Below are positions 10,831-21,860 of a stretch of DNA of 64,000 bases, piece by piece. Source of the DNA: Paraescarpia echinospica. Lineage: Eukaryota > Annelida > Polychaeta > Sabellida > Siboglinidae. Below the pieces are notes generated by a model. The model worked only from the letters and a program-made list of their open reading frames with translations. It ran no database searches and was not told the DNA's origin. Both the position numbers and the translations under genes were made by a program. Every line of letters begins with the position of its first letter. The stretch's first letter is position 1. The stretch is from assembly GCA_020002185.1 (NCBI GenBank), contig CM034542.1:59442097-59506096 (forward strand), read 5' to 3'.

Positions 10831-13800
10831 ATCTCTTCCTGTTGTTCTTAAACTTTTCGTTAAATGGATGAAGAGGCAATCATTTTATAGATGCAGTTTT
10901 GTTAATAACATTCCTGTATTTCACTAGATGGTGATCTAGATGTAGTTGTGCGGCTTGTCAACGGTGAAATAACATGTACGCGTCATGTTTCTTATACCAA
11001 ATGGCACTTTTTTGCCAATTGTATTCCACTGTAATTGACTATGACGGTGGCGCAGTTGCACACGTGATCGGACAAGGCTGCAGACGGGGTCGATTAGTTG
11101 TGTTACTCCGCCGCAGTAAATGTAGTTTCCTTGTACACAGCTAACACAATGCACCATAGTTTGAAAATAGAACATACACGTACACACGCACGCACATCAA
11201 CACGCGTAAGCGCGCGCGGACGTACGCACGCACGCCAGACTTACGAACGCACGCACGCGCGCGCGCCCACACACAAACACACACCATATACCTTGTGAGG
11301 TATAAGTAACATACTTATTTATAATGTTCTGTTTGCAAGCATCAACGTCACCTACAATCATTTAATATGTTCCTTTCCATTGTATACGAAGTTTTTCTTG
11401 TAAAATTAATAGTATTGCTATTCTAATCATATAGAATACTAATGCGTTACCACTCTGTGTACGGGATTACACTGTGCTGTTTGTATTGTACTTGAAGACG
11501 TAAGTCACATAACACGGAAAACTCACAATTCACGTAAAATTATGCTTATTCAAACGAAAGTATCGCCACCTAGTGATAACTGATAATACGAGGAACAACC
11601 GACACGACATCTAGTGGATACGGTAAGAACCACGTTCACGTACTAGCCACTTCATCAACAAACGCATTAAACACAAGTCACTCCTTTATGTTTATAAACA
11701 ATTTGTTCAAATGTACATAACATGAAAGATAAACATTTTCTTGAAGTCCACAACATCAGTGAAGGGTCCATATTGACATGGCAGATCATCCAATTTTCGT
11801 GCAGTTTGTTCTGTAACTAATCATACAACTTCAAAACCTCCACTGTCTATGGACTATGCTTATGAACAATTCGGAATTTCACATTGACAATCTTTTCTTA
11901 AGTGGTCTTAAGTGTTAAATATACGCTTATAAAAGGCCTAGGCGTTTGGTTGGTGTGAAGGTAAATAATTTAGGTTAGCTAAGAAAAAGAATTACCAAGA
12001 TAGTTGTGCCGTTTTATGAAGAAATTACCCCCCACCAGTCCAGCAGAATATGGTACAACCGAGAACATATGAGATGTCTACCAAGGATCTTAAGTCTAGA
12101 GAGAAGTAATCTTCTAAGACGTGTAAGTTAGATACTTTAATATAATTGTCTTTATGAGTAAAAATGTTAGAAGACATAATAATTCGATGTTTGAACAATT
12201 GTACAGACACTCAGCCTACACTCGTTGCACAGGTCTACGGTACAAACACTTATCACATGAACTTGCACCAGATATTGCAACACGTTCAAGACAACAAAAG
12301 AGGAATTGCATATTATAAATGGTGGTTGTTTTGCTCACATTTCACGCAGTATATAAGTACACATGTATTTATATGGCATACAGATAACATTAATGTTCTT
12401 ACATAATGGACTTGACATTATTTATGCAGATAGTAATACATAATTCAAATATAGTTGGATTGTAAACATAGCATCCATGTGCACTACATGCATGTATTAA
12501 ATACAGACACTAGTATCAATGTACAGCAAATTAATCAAATATATACCATTTATAAATGGTATATTAACACCGACAATCCAAGTTATTCATAGAATGACCA
12601 ATTCTCTACATGGCAATGCTACAGCAGTCCCTGAACGCACCAGCTAAGAACTGACGCTTGCTTCTTCCTAGTGGAGAACATTCACCATTTCGCTGAACAC
12701 ACATCGACAGTGTTAGTTGCATAAGCACCAGGTAACATCCCAATCACATGTAAACACATTTGAGATCAGGTCGATAACTGGAACTTATTCATATCTTTCT
12801 GACACAATATAGAGATCGCAATGGCGTCTTGTGTAGAAAACACTGGCTGTCTAACAATGGAACAGTGTAAGAGAGCAGCTGTAGGGAGACTGGTCTGATA
12901 TTGCACCAGACATGGAGACTTTATTTGCTTGTTGCTTCTTTGTGTAATTAGTTGATAATTTCGCATCCTGTCCTCGTTTATAACATCTCTACGCTGTACA
13001 TGGAATTGGAGCTTACAAACACCGGGAAAGTCCCACAATGCATCTGCAGTCCCTCTAATACAGCAAACAACTTATTTACAGGCAGTCGTGAGTTTGATGA
13101 TTCCTTGGATATCAATCAAACACCTGGACTCCAGAAGCACCACGTTGTCCAAGAGCTCTACCTCTGACAGTTCATTACAGATATATGACCGTCTGGTGTT
13201 CTTGAGGAGCTCCTTGTTTGTAAAGTGGCTCTTTAGCTCTACTTGAAATATTCTTCTCACAATCGTGAGTAAACTTGAAGGCAGTTGTCACGACTCAACA
13301 AAGGGAATGTGCTGGGGTTGAGAGAGACGACTCTATCTCAGGACCTCGTCAGCATCTGCAACAGCAAGGAATCAGTGCAGATCTTATAAAACAGTGTTTA
13401 GTTATACTTAGTGAAGGTAGACACAAGGACGCACTATAGAATGGTATGCTTTACGCATGGTTGAATCTACTCTCTCATGTAGCTTTTCATGTTAGCGGTT
13501 CACATATCTCTAAACGTTTCTATTACATATTGTTGTAGTTTAAACTTGATACCACAACTCTCTGTAAATTAATGTTTTGTAATCTGAGCTGAAACCACTA
13601 TCAAGAATGGCTGGATGAGAAACTAATAAACAAAGTTCATTTATAAAGGATGCATTACACGATACAGAGAATGTGTGGAGCTCTTCTTGTAATGAAACAC
13701 AAATTGCTCTCTGTTTACGGACCCAATAAACATTGTTTTAACTGAATTGTACACATTGAAGTACAAATAAATATATTATTACAGAAGGTCATCGTAGTGC

Positions 13801-13917
13801 ACATTACATAACAGTTGTTATGCAATAAGCCAGGTACAGTTGCTATAAATTCACTTGGTACGTTGCCAGAAATGGTCTGGACAAGGGTTGTCCAGAGTGG
13901 AGTTGGCAGAAGAGGGC

Positions 13918-14059
13918 GAGAGAGAGAGGGAGAGAAAGGGAGAGGGAGAGAAGGAGAGGGAGAGAGGAGAAAGAGGGAGAGAGAGAGAGAGGGAGGGAGA
14001 GAGAGAGAGAGGGAGAGAGAGAGAGGGAGGGAGAGAGAGAGAGGGAGGGAGAGAGGGGG
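13918..14059. repeat. GA-rich purine tract (right copy)
   Basis: Counterpart of 4821-4962, with the same arrangement of GAGAGGGAGA blocks. Unlike the minisatellites in this unit, its length has not changed between copies. Confidence 0.88.
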
Positions 14060-15205
14060 TTGGCAGTGAGAGCTGCTAGTGGACTGAGTGGGAACAGATC
14101 CAATAAGTTTCATTTAAAACTTTCAAATATGTTGTGTTAAATCCAAATACACTCAACTGTAAAATGTCAAATACTTGGTCAAATACAAAATCAAGCTATT
14201 AACATTTCAAATACACAAGGTTTTGTTCAAATATACAGCCATATAATAAGTAAAATGTTGAAAATTTAGAGCAACTATAGCATTAGATAATGAAGAAGTG
14301 GATTAGCTTAGGATGTACTCACTAGACATTTACCAATATTACGGATCTTAAACAATGCATGGTCACATAGGTAACTGGCATGAAATAAAAGTTGTTGCGT
14401 GTAGTACATATCTAAAAATGTCAAATACAGATACAGAAAACTGGCATATTTATATTCAAATACAAAGTGTATTTGATCCCAATCACCACGTTCATGGGAT
14501 AAACAAGCAGGTGGCAATAAATTAAGGGGTTCACAATTGTCGACAAGTGCCTATTCATATAAAAGGTTATAAATATGTCAGTCGCATGTGAACTGTGTAA
14601 TCATAGTGATTGTAAATACGTTTCTAATCATTAGTATGATAGTTGTTACTATAATAAATTATATACTTTGCAAATGTAACAGGTACCACAGATGAATACT
14701 ATAGTTGATTTAAAACTACCACCCCGGGACAGTTACTTAATAAAAAGGCTATCCTTGGCACAATAGCCAACAGATGGCACAGGTGTCAACCTGGGCAGTC
14801 TTTGCACTGGCTGGTAGAGCCACATGTTCTGTAGGGTCTCTGACATTAAACGGTGTTTACACCTTTTTACAGGTGGCGAGTTATTATTCTCTCTAACCCA
14901 ACCAATGAGCTGAACCGCGAGACAAATACCACGTCAACACTGACATGTGACTTTCAGTCTGGAAGATTATCGATGTTTTAATGCAGACAATCTGGGAGAG
15001 TCTGACAATTACTACTCTGTATGAAGAGGTTGATGCCGACAATTGTGAACGAGCCCTAATTGTGTTATGCTGGGCATACACTTCTAAACTTTTGTTGCGA
15101 ATCGTATGTTTGATAAACACGCAACAACGATGTGTCGTCTGACACCATCCTACATTACGCAACTTTTGTTGCTACGATTCAATTTTCGAATCAGTTCAAC
15201 AAGTG

Positions 15206-16361
15206 TTGTGATGGTGAAATGAACACGTGACTCGAGTCTTGTTGAGTTGCAGCCATCGTACATTGCACAACTGTTGTGAATGGTGAAATGAACACGTGAC
15301 TCGAGTCTTGTTGAGTTGCAGCCATCGTACATTGCACAACTGTTGTGAATGGTGAAATGAACACGTGACTCGAGTCTTGTTGAGTTGCAGCCATCGTACA
15401 TTGCACAACTGTTGTGATGGTGAAATGAACACGTGACTCGAGTCTTGTTGAGTTGCAGCCATCATACATTGCACAACTGTTGTGATGGTGAAATGAACAC
15501 GTGACTCGAGTCTTGTTGAGTTGCACCCATCGTACATTGCACAACTGTTGTGATGGTGAAATGAACACGTGACTCGAGTCTTGTTGAGTTGCAGCCATCG
15601 TACATTGCACAACTGTTGTGAATGGTGAAATGAACACGTGACTCGAGTCTTGTTGAGTTGCAGCCATCGTACATTGCACAACTGTTGTGATGGTGAAATA
15701 AACACGTGACTCGAGTCTTGTTGAGTTGCAGCCATCGTACATTGCACAACTGTTGTGAATGGTGAAATGAACATGTGACTCGAGTCTTGTTGAGTTGCAG
15801 CCATCGTACATTGCATGACTGTTGTGATGGTGAAATGAACACGTGACTCGAGTCTTGTTGAGTTGCAGCCATCGTACATTGCACAACTGTTGTGAATGGT
15901 GAAATGAACACGTGACTCGAGTCTTGTTGAGTTGCAGCCATCGTACATTGCACAACTGTTGTGATGGTGAAATGAACACGTGACTCGAGTCTTGTTGAGT
16001 TGCACCCATCGTACATTGCACAACTGTTGTGATGGTGAAATGAACACGTGACTCGAGTCTTGTTGAGTTGCACCCATCGTACATTGCACAACTGTTGTGA
16101 TGGTGAAATGAACACGTGACTCGAGTCTTGTTGAGTTGCACCCATCGTACATTGCACAACTGTTGTGATGGTGAAATGAACACGTGACTCGAGTCTTGTT
16201 GAGTTGCAGCCATCGTACATTGCACAACTGTTGTGATGGTGAAATGAACACGTGACTCGAGTCTTGTTGAGTTGCAGCCATCGTACATTGCACAACTGTT
16301 GTACCGGTCAAATGAACACGTGACTCGAGTCTAGTTGAGTTGCAGCCATCGTACATTGCAT
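15206..16361. repeat. 68-bp minisatellite, about 17 copies (right unit)
   Basis: Same unit and flanks as 6111-6650 but about twice as many repeats. Variant units (CACCCATC instead of CAGCCATC, and the 69-bp form) are interspersed, so growth was by block duplication and not a single expansion. ORFs of up to 386 codons on the minus strand are repeat artefacts. The last unit, containing TACCGGTC, is shared by both arrays and anchors the alignment. Confidence 0.95.
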
Positions 16362-16540
16362 GACTGATCAGCGTTTAATCGATCAAACAGATGACTCGCA
16401 ATAAACGTTTAGTTGTATACGGCCAGCATTAGAAGCAGAGGTAAGAAAGGGGAACGATGACAAGCACCTACTGGCATAGAGTGGTCCATCACCTTCATCT
16501 CCCTCATCTTCCAACTGTTGTCTCTCCAGAGCATCTCGTA

Positions 16541-16813
16541 GACAGTCGTGTATGTAGATGTACTGGTCCTATAAGACAGAACATTGACAGACAGCCGTGT
16601 ATGTAGATGTAATGGTCCTATAAGACAGAACATTGACAGACAGCCGTGTATGTAGATGTACTGGTCCTATAAGACAGAACATTGGCAGACAGCCGTGTAT
16701 GTAGATGTACTGGTCCTATAAGACAGAACATTGACAGACAGTCGTGTATGTAGATGTACTGGTCCTATAAGACAGAACATTGACAGACAGTCGTGTAGTA
16801 GAAGTACTGGTCC
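16541..16813. repeat. 49-bp minisatellite, about 5.5 copies (right unit)
   Basis: Contracted counterpart of 6830-7508. The first and last units match the ends of the left array, so the difference is internal loss or gain of units. The marked variant units seen in the left array are absent. Confidence 0.95.
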
Positions 16814-17264
16814 TCTTACCGTGTCAAGACTCAACAGTGCTCCATCAACAATCTTGTTTGAAATATGTTGTACTAGCCGAGTTATCTGGTGTTGCCCGGG
16901 GAAAAAGGCAGTTATGCATGTGACCCACCCAAGATCACAGCCCCAGACAAATTTAGAAACAAATATAAATCTACCATTGCAATGGGCCCATTAAATCGCA
17001 CAGAAAATGTCAGCCCCCATACAAAACTAATGGAGATATGGGTCCACAAACAAACAGAGACAGAGAAATATGTTGTCGTATAATATAGAACCTCTTATAA
17101 AGGAATCATCTACAAATTACATACGCTATGGCAGTGTTTGGTGCCAGCAACGTTTGACCTCAGTGTTTGCCCTCATTGTTTGACCTCATTGCTTGACCTC
17201 ACTGTTTGACCTCAATGCTTGACCTCATTGAGTCCATTAGCGATTACGTGACATCCAGCCGCGA

Positions 17265-17504
17265 ATCCTAGCAACGGTTTTTGGCGGGCCATACACAACA
17301 ACTGCCAGTAGGCATGTCAGTGTCTGTTGCAATCAAACGAGGGAAACAGTCTACTAGTTTTTTTAATTGCACGTTCTTAAGATGACTGGCCAAAGATACG
17401 CAATTGAAAAACTAGTAGACTGTTTCCCTCGTTTGATTGCAATAGACACTGACATGTCTTCTGGCAGTTGTTGTGTATGGCCCACCAAAAGCCGTTGCTA
17501 GGAT
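17265..17504. mobile_element. Foldback MITE, complete copy
   Basis: Both ends are present: ATCCTAGCAACGG at the left and its complement CCGTTGCTAGGAT at the right. The arms are about 100 bp, with a few mismatches and a small loop. The superfamily is unknown, since I could not define a target-site duplication. The long TIRs and small size fit a non-autonomous foldback element. Confidence 0.82.
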
Positions 17505-17719
17505 ACTGTCAAGTGTTAGAGATGTCACTATCCATCAAAATACTGCTGCACTGTTTCAGTTCCATGGTAAACAATACACAACATTCGACTGTGTATAGCC
17601 AAGATGGCGGATCACCTTGACGACTGGACACCAAATAAGAGCAATGACGTACGACTAATGGACTCAATTGTTTGACTTCAGTGTTTGACCTCAATGTTTT
17701 TGACATCAGTGGCTGACAG

Positions 17720-17828
17720 GAGTGGAGTGAAGTGGAGTGAGTGAGTGAGTGAGTGAGTGAGTGAGTGAGTGAGTGAGTGAGTGAGTGAGTGAGTGAGTGA
17801 GTGAGTGAGTGAGTGAGTGAGTGAGTGA
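17720..17828. repeat. GTGA tetranucleotide microsatellite (right unit)
   Basis: Shorter counterpart of 8398-8549, with the same flanks (ATCAGTGGCTGACAGGAGTG on the left, GATGTGATCATTGC on the right). Confidence 0.95.
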
Positions 17829-18183
17829 TGTGATCATTGCGACCATGTTGAACATCAAGTAGTTTTGCATTTAAACTACATGACATCCATTATATTGCCA
17901 TTAGAACTGTTTACATTCTGTGGAAGAAAATTCAAAATTGTAAACACTGTTTTGGGCTTATTAAGCACAATTCGGTGGGCAGCATACTTACAATAAATTT
18001 AAGTAGTGTCTAGAACATTACATTAATAAAAATAAGTAACAGACAACCTGCACATAAGCAGGAACAGGGCTATAAAGTGATGAGTCTACCTCAGTCTGCA
18101 CCACTTTGCAATGACAGACAGACGGACGGATGGACAGACAGACAGACAGTACACTGAGATTTATATATTAGGTTAGACTTTAC

Positions 18184-18319
18184 CTCAGTCTGCACCATGT
18201 GGCACCGATATTGCCGCATTTCTAGCACCATGCCAAAGATGTTGATGCCATCATAGTCTAGGATGTGTTGGAGCAGATGGTCCACACAAATAAAGGTACC
18301 AGTACGGCCAACTCCAGCA
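18184..18319 (-). CDS. Protein tyrosine phosphatase exon carrying the AGVGRTG loop
   Basis: A 136-nt minus-strand exon bounded by TTTCAG|T and GAG|GTAAAG. It encodes (S)[16 protein letters not shown], then [17 protein letters not shown]. With the HC-AG end of the preceding exon it rebuilds the PTP signature HCSAGxGRTG (catalytic Cys, P-loop and invariant Arg) and the conserved MVQTE before the next motif. The entry phase (2 nt from upstream) matches both candidate upstream exons at 20117-20268 and 21501-21658. In the family this loop binds substrate phosphotyrosine and forms the cysteinyl-phosphate intermediate. The next exon (normally with QYxFIH) was not found downstream and may lie left of the window. 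The 5' part lies just outside the 9.2-kb duplication. Confidence 0.92.
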
Positions 18320-19908
18320 CTGAAACATCACCAGACTTTATCACAAAGAACACTTTAATAGTCCACTACATCACAGTGGTATAACAACACGGACAGTTTC
18401 TATCTATTGTGTAATACATAATTACAAATATTATAATATTGAACATAACTGCAAAATAATTAACAGAACCCAACATTACAATATTTTACAATAATCAATT
18501 TATACAACTTGTTAACTTTTTGTTGTAGGGTGTCATGCAAAATTATGCAGGTGTATAATCAGTGTTATATATTAAAGTGTTAACTCTTCATACATGCAGA
18601 ATACATGATAAAATAATGGAACATTATGGGACATGGAACACGACATGTTGTATTAATGATGTATGGTACAATTTTGCAACTTGCTACTAGTTTTTAACCC
18701 CAGAAGGAATGATAAATAGCTGTTGAAAAACCGGATATAAATATGTGTCTGATTTCTTTTTCATTTTTTGGTCAAACATTGTTGAGAAATCTGTCATCTT
18801 TCAGGATCGTTAATTGGTAATTAAAATTGTTATAATGAACATTGTTTATTCATGATAAATAGTGTATTTTTACTTTGTAAGGTTCATGATTTTAAAGAAT
18901 ACATATTCAAGTAAATATAATACCAATAAAATAACAACATTAATTCTACAATGAAAAAAGAAATATTTAATAATTGTGAGTTTGTAATTATTAATCAAAT
19001 GTTTTTTGGTGAATCATAGTTACAGATCATTAAGGGTTATGATGGATGTACATTTGTCGGCGTTTGATTATAGGTGTCTGATTTCTCGTGCATAGTGGCA
19101 GTTCCCTAAGATACATCTGTGCAAAATTAGAGAAAAAGTTGCTGAACGGTTTATGAGATATGGCAGCTAACGGCGGACGGCGCCTGATGCAAAGGACTAA
19201 AAATGCATTAAATTTATTAAAAACATGTTGCTTAGGTAGCAAATTAAGAAATAAAAAGATCATCATGTTGAACTTTGGATTGTGTAATTCTACACCTCTA
19301 TTGACAACAAAGATATAGACAAGATTGATGGGCAATGCACCCATAATGAGCTGTACAAATAGTGACCAACCAAAGCATGATTCATGCGTGTAACTAGGCA
19401 TTGTTGTAGAATATTAATTTCATACTGGTATTCGTGCACAACAGATGAACAAAAACTTCATAAAATGTACTGGATACCTTTTATTATTTAATTAATTCTC
19501 ACAAATTGTTGACACTCACCGTCTCTGTATTATGACTGATTTGTTCAAATGAATAAAGTTTATTCAATACATGATACGGTGAAAGACCCCACTGAAGTCA
19601 TGTGACTTGTACAGGTGTTACCCCTGGGGTATGAGTTATTGAGATTAAATACAAAATAAAAAGTCACAATTATGTGTTTCTTGCTACAATCAATATAGTG
19701 ACGCACTGTTTTAACAAATTAACTTACTCTAACATCATCTTGATAATTTTCATAATTTTTCACTTCACAATTAAAACTTTACAAATACTTAATAAGTAAT
19801 GATAACTTGAATTATCTTTTAAATTCTTTTAAACCTGTCAATCGTGTACTTTCAAACTTTAATAATGACTGACATTTACTTCTACCAGTGAATGTAGGCT
19901 TTAGTCTA
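18320..19908. other. AT-rich intron of the PTP gene
   Basis: No exon or RNA gene recognised. A minus-strand open stretch at 19030-19401 has no recognisable motif and no convincing splice sites. The region separates the loop exon from exon A at 20117-20268. Confidence 0.6.
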
Positions 19909-20096
19909 CAGTAGAACCTCGCTTTGCAGTCACCTTGGTAATATAGCCACCTCGCAGTTAAGGTCACCCTACGACAGTTCCAAATGATTTTCGTGACAGT
20001 TAAGTACAGGAAATTAGTCCCACTAATACGGTCACCTAACCATTCAGGTCACTTCTGCCCAGTCCCAAGGGTGACCTTAAAAGTGAGGGTCCACTG
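19909..20096. mobile_element. pogo/Tigger-like MITE
   Basis: The ends read CAGTAGAACCTCGCTTTGCA on the left and the complement of CAGTGGACCCTCACTTTTAA on the right, followed inward by GGTCACC on both sides. CAGTRGAACCTC-type termini with TA-directed insertion are typical of pogo-related Tc1/mariner MITEs. The left flank is TA; the right is TG, presumably mutated. Its right edge lies about 20 bp from the end of PTP exon A. A related fragment (complement of GGTAATATAGCCACC) lies near 36040-36066. Confidence 0.7.
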
Positions 20097-20116
20097 TGCT
20101 TTCGACCAAATCATAC

Positions 20117-20268
20117 CTGCAGTGAACTATAATAGGTCCTTTGAAGTTTGGCCGCACATGCGAGCGCACAACGCGTACAAAGTTGAGTAAGACGTCGGTC
20201 GTAGATGGACAACCGAAATCATTCCACCCATTGAAGTGAAACTGTTTGATCATTCGCGTCATCTGGCC
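20117..20268 (-). CDS. PTP WPD-loop exon A (WND variant, HC intact)
   Basis: A 152-nt minus-strand exon: acceptor TGTGTAG|GGC, donor TGCAG|GTATGA. It encodes GQMTRMIKQFHFNGWNDFGC...NFVRVVRSHVRP...GPIIVHC plus two bases. This is the PTP segment with the IxQFHFxxWPDxGxP motif through to the catalytic HC. The Pro of WPD is replaced by Asn (WND), while the general-acid Asp and the HC pair are kept. It enters in phase 0 and exits with 2 nt, so it joins 18184-18319 to give [10 protein letters not shown] in frame. It is clearly homologous to exon B (21501-21658). A MITE ends about 20 bp downstream of its 3' end. Confidence 0.88.
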
Positions 20269-20788
20269 CTACACATGCAGAAATGTGGCTAGTAACAACA
20301 TGCACCAACAGTGTTGTCAGTTTAGGGCTGTTCCAACATTTGCTTGCATCCCCACCAGCAGCTTGTAGTCTCAAACAGTTTAAAATTCAAAGTCCATTTT
20401 CATAATGATGATAAATTATACTTATGCTCAGAGCTTTTAAAAATATATGACTGAAATATTTGATCAGCTCATTTGAAAATATGGTCAAGCTGTGTTTACT
20501 ATTTCATGGATATTAATTTTTTTAGGAAATATGTACTATTTTTACTAATGCAGATCATTCAATATTACACTGTACTAACATAATTACAGGGTGTATTTCA
20601 TAAATTATATTACAATTCATCAGACTTAAATATATAAATTATGCCATACAAAATGACGTAAATACAAATATGTATCTTATCTTATGCACCAAGAGAGAAT
20701 ATCATAAAACAACTGAAGTGAAAATGTGCTGGGAAATAATTTCATGTACACAAATTACTAGTTTTAATTAAAAAAATTGTAATTTTAG

Positions 20789-20934
20789 TGATCAATGTAA
20801 CATTTGCAGATGATTGTCCTCCTCCACAGATTGGTTCGGTGGGATTTAGTGGGGATACCAGCATATTTGGAGCAACCCTAACTGTTTATTATCAACATCC
20901 ACATGCAAGGCCGTGCTCAGTAAATGAGTTCCTT
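20789..20934 (+). CDS. Candidate Cys-containing extracellular-type exon (i), unrecognised
   Basis: Plus-strand open segment between AATTTTAG|TG and CTT|GTAGGT, encoding INVTFADDCPPPQIG, FSGDTSIFGATLTVYYQ and RPCSVNEFL. It enters in phase 1 and leaves in phase 0, which fits the candidate exon at 21058. The composition (Cys, Asn-x-Thr, beta-like alternation) suggests a secreted or extracellular module, but I do not recognise the family. It lies on the strand opposite to the PTP exons and between exons A and B, so it is either a nested gene fragment or an inverted piece. This is sequence reading and inference only. Confidence 0.45.
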
Positions 20935-21057
20935 GTAGGTATCTACAAAGTAAAACATCTCATTATTAGTGCAGGCAAACATGCTCGTATTTAATGCACG
21001 CACACAAACACACGCAATAATGCACGCATGCTGGTGCACATTCTGTGCTCTAGTTAG

Positions 21058-21300
21058 TGTATCAATGTGATCACGGTGACACCTGGTGGCCAGGTATGTC
21101 AATACATCGCAAGCGGAACTGTGGCAACGGAACATGACACAACCACCACGTGTAGAATGAATGTACCACTAGGTCACCAACCATCTGTTTCAAGTGAACT
21201 GTCTGATATGCGATTCCTTCGATGTTCATGTCCCAATATGGCTAAAGAAATCTCTACAAAAGTTATTTATGGCCAAAATATAACATACATAAATTATTAA
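21058..21300 (+). CDS. Candidate Cys-containing extracellular-type exon (ii), unrecognised
   Basis: Opens after GTTAG|TGT and reads CINVITVTPGGQVCQYIASG, then DTTTTCRMNVPLG and MRFLRCSCPNMAKEIS, to a stop at 21298-21300. It starts with INV-like residues similar to exon (i) at 20789, and the phases agree (0 to 0). Six cysteines in about 80 residues suggest a disulfide-bonded extracellular domain. The real 3' end may be an earlier donor. No family is recognised. Confidence 0.42.
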   Translation, partial: CINVITVTPGGQVCQYIASGTVATEHDTTTTCRMNVPLGHQPSVSSELSDMRFLRCSCPNMAKEISTKVIYGQNITYINY

Positions 21301-21500
21301 GGCCCATGTGACATACACATGTATATCGAGATATTTCATCCAAAATCCCAGATTTACAAATAAAACGATTAATAACTGGTGCAAGTTGATTGGACACCAT
21401 CGACTTCTACATGTGACGGTTGCATGCAGTGGACACACGATGGACAGGATGACCGATTGACCACTGGTCAAGCCCTGGATGCCGGCAAACATGCCCTGAC

Positions 21501-21658
21501 CTGCAATTCACGAGTATAGGCCCGTGACATTTGTTGCCACGCGGGAGATGGACTCGTACATCGCGCACAAAGTCCAAGAGAGCGTTTGTGTTCTCTGGAC
21601 AACCAAAGTCCGGCCAACGAATAAAGTGCATCTGCTTGATCATACGCTGGTGTATACC
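21501..21658 (-). CDS. PTP WPD-loop exon B (WPD intact, HC changed to NC)
   Basis: A 158-nt minus-strand exon with acceptor ATCTTTCAG|GGT and a weaker donor TGCAG|GTCAGG. It encodes GIHQRMIKQMHFIRWPDFGC...LLDFVRDVRVHLPRG...GPILVNC plus two bases. It is a homologue of exon A, two codons longer, with an intact WPDFGCP loop, but Asn replaces the His that precedes the catalytic Cys. Entry (phase 0) and exit (2 nt) phases are identical to exon A, so it could replace A in the transcript. Splicing B onto A would break the frame. It could be a mutually exclusive exon, part of a second PTP domain whose loop exon was lost, or a decaying duplicate. Confidence 0.82.
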
Positions 21659-21860
21659 CTGAAAGATGGACACAATGTGAGGTGAACGTCACCGCTGGTC
21701 ACGTTAAGGTGCAACACTGCATTGCATTCTGGGAACTACAATGATTACAACAGTCCTCTGGACATACATACATAATATCCAAGCTTTGTAAATCTCAGGG
21801 GCACAGTGTCTAACAGCACCAATACATAAGATACCTATTTCACTGAATGCTGAAAATGCA

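Larger units (their letters stand above)
8993..18270. repeat. Right copy of the ~9.2-kb tandem duplication
   Basis: The right copy starts at the junction after 8992 and ends at 18270, inside the PTP exon at 18184-18319. Sequence beyond 18270 (the rest of that exon and its acceptor) has no partner in the left copy. The right copy therefore keeps the original 5' part of the exon and the left copy is the truncated one. Bases 8993-9086 have no partner inside the window; their partner would lie just left of base 1. Confidence 0.93.

Noticed and set aside
15191..16356. Minus-strand ORFs of 277-386 codons (MYDGCNSTRLESRVHFT repeats)
   Set aside because: All minus frames are open because the 68-bp unit lacks stops and is not a multiple of 3. 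No start context, domain or conservation beyond the repeat.
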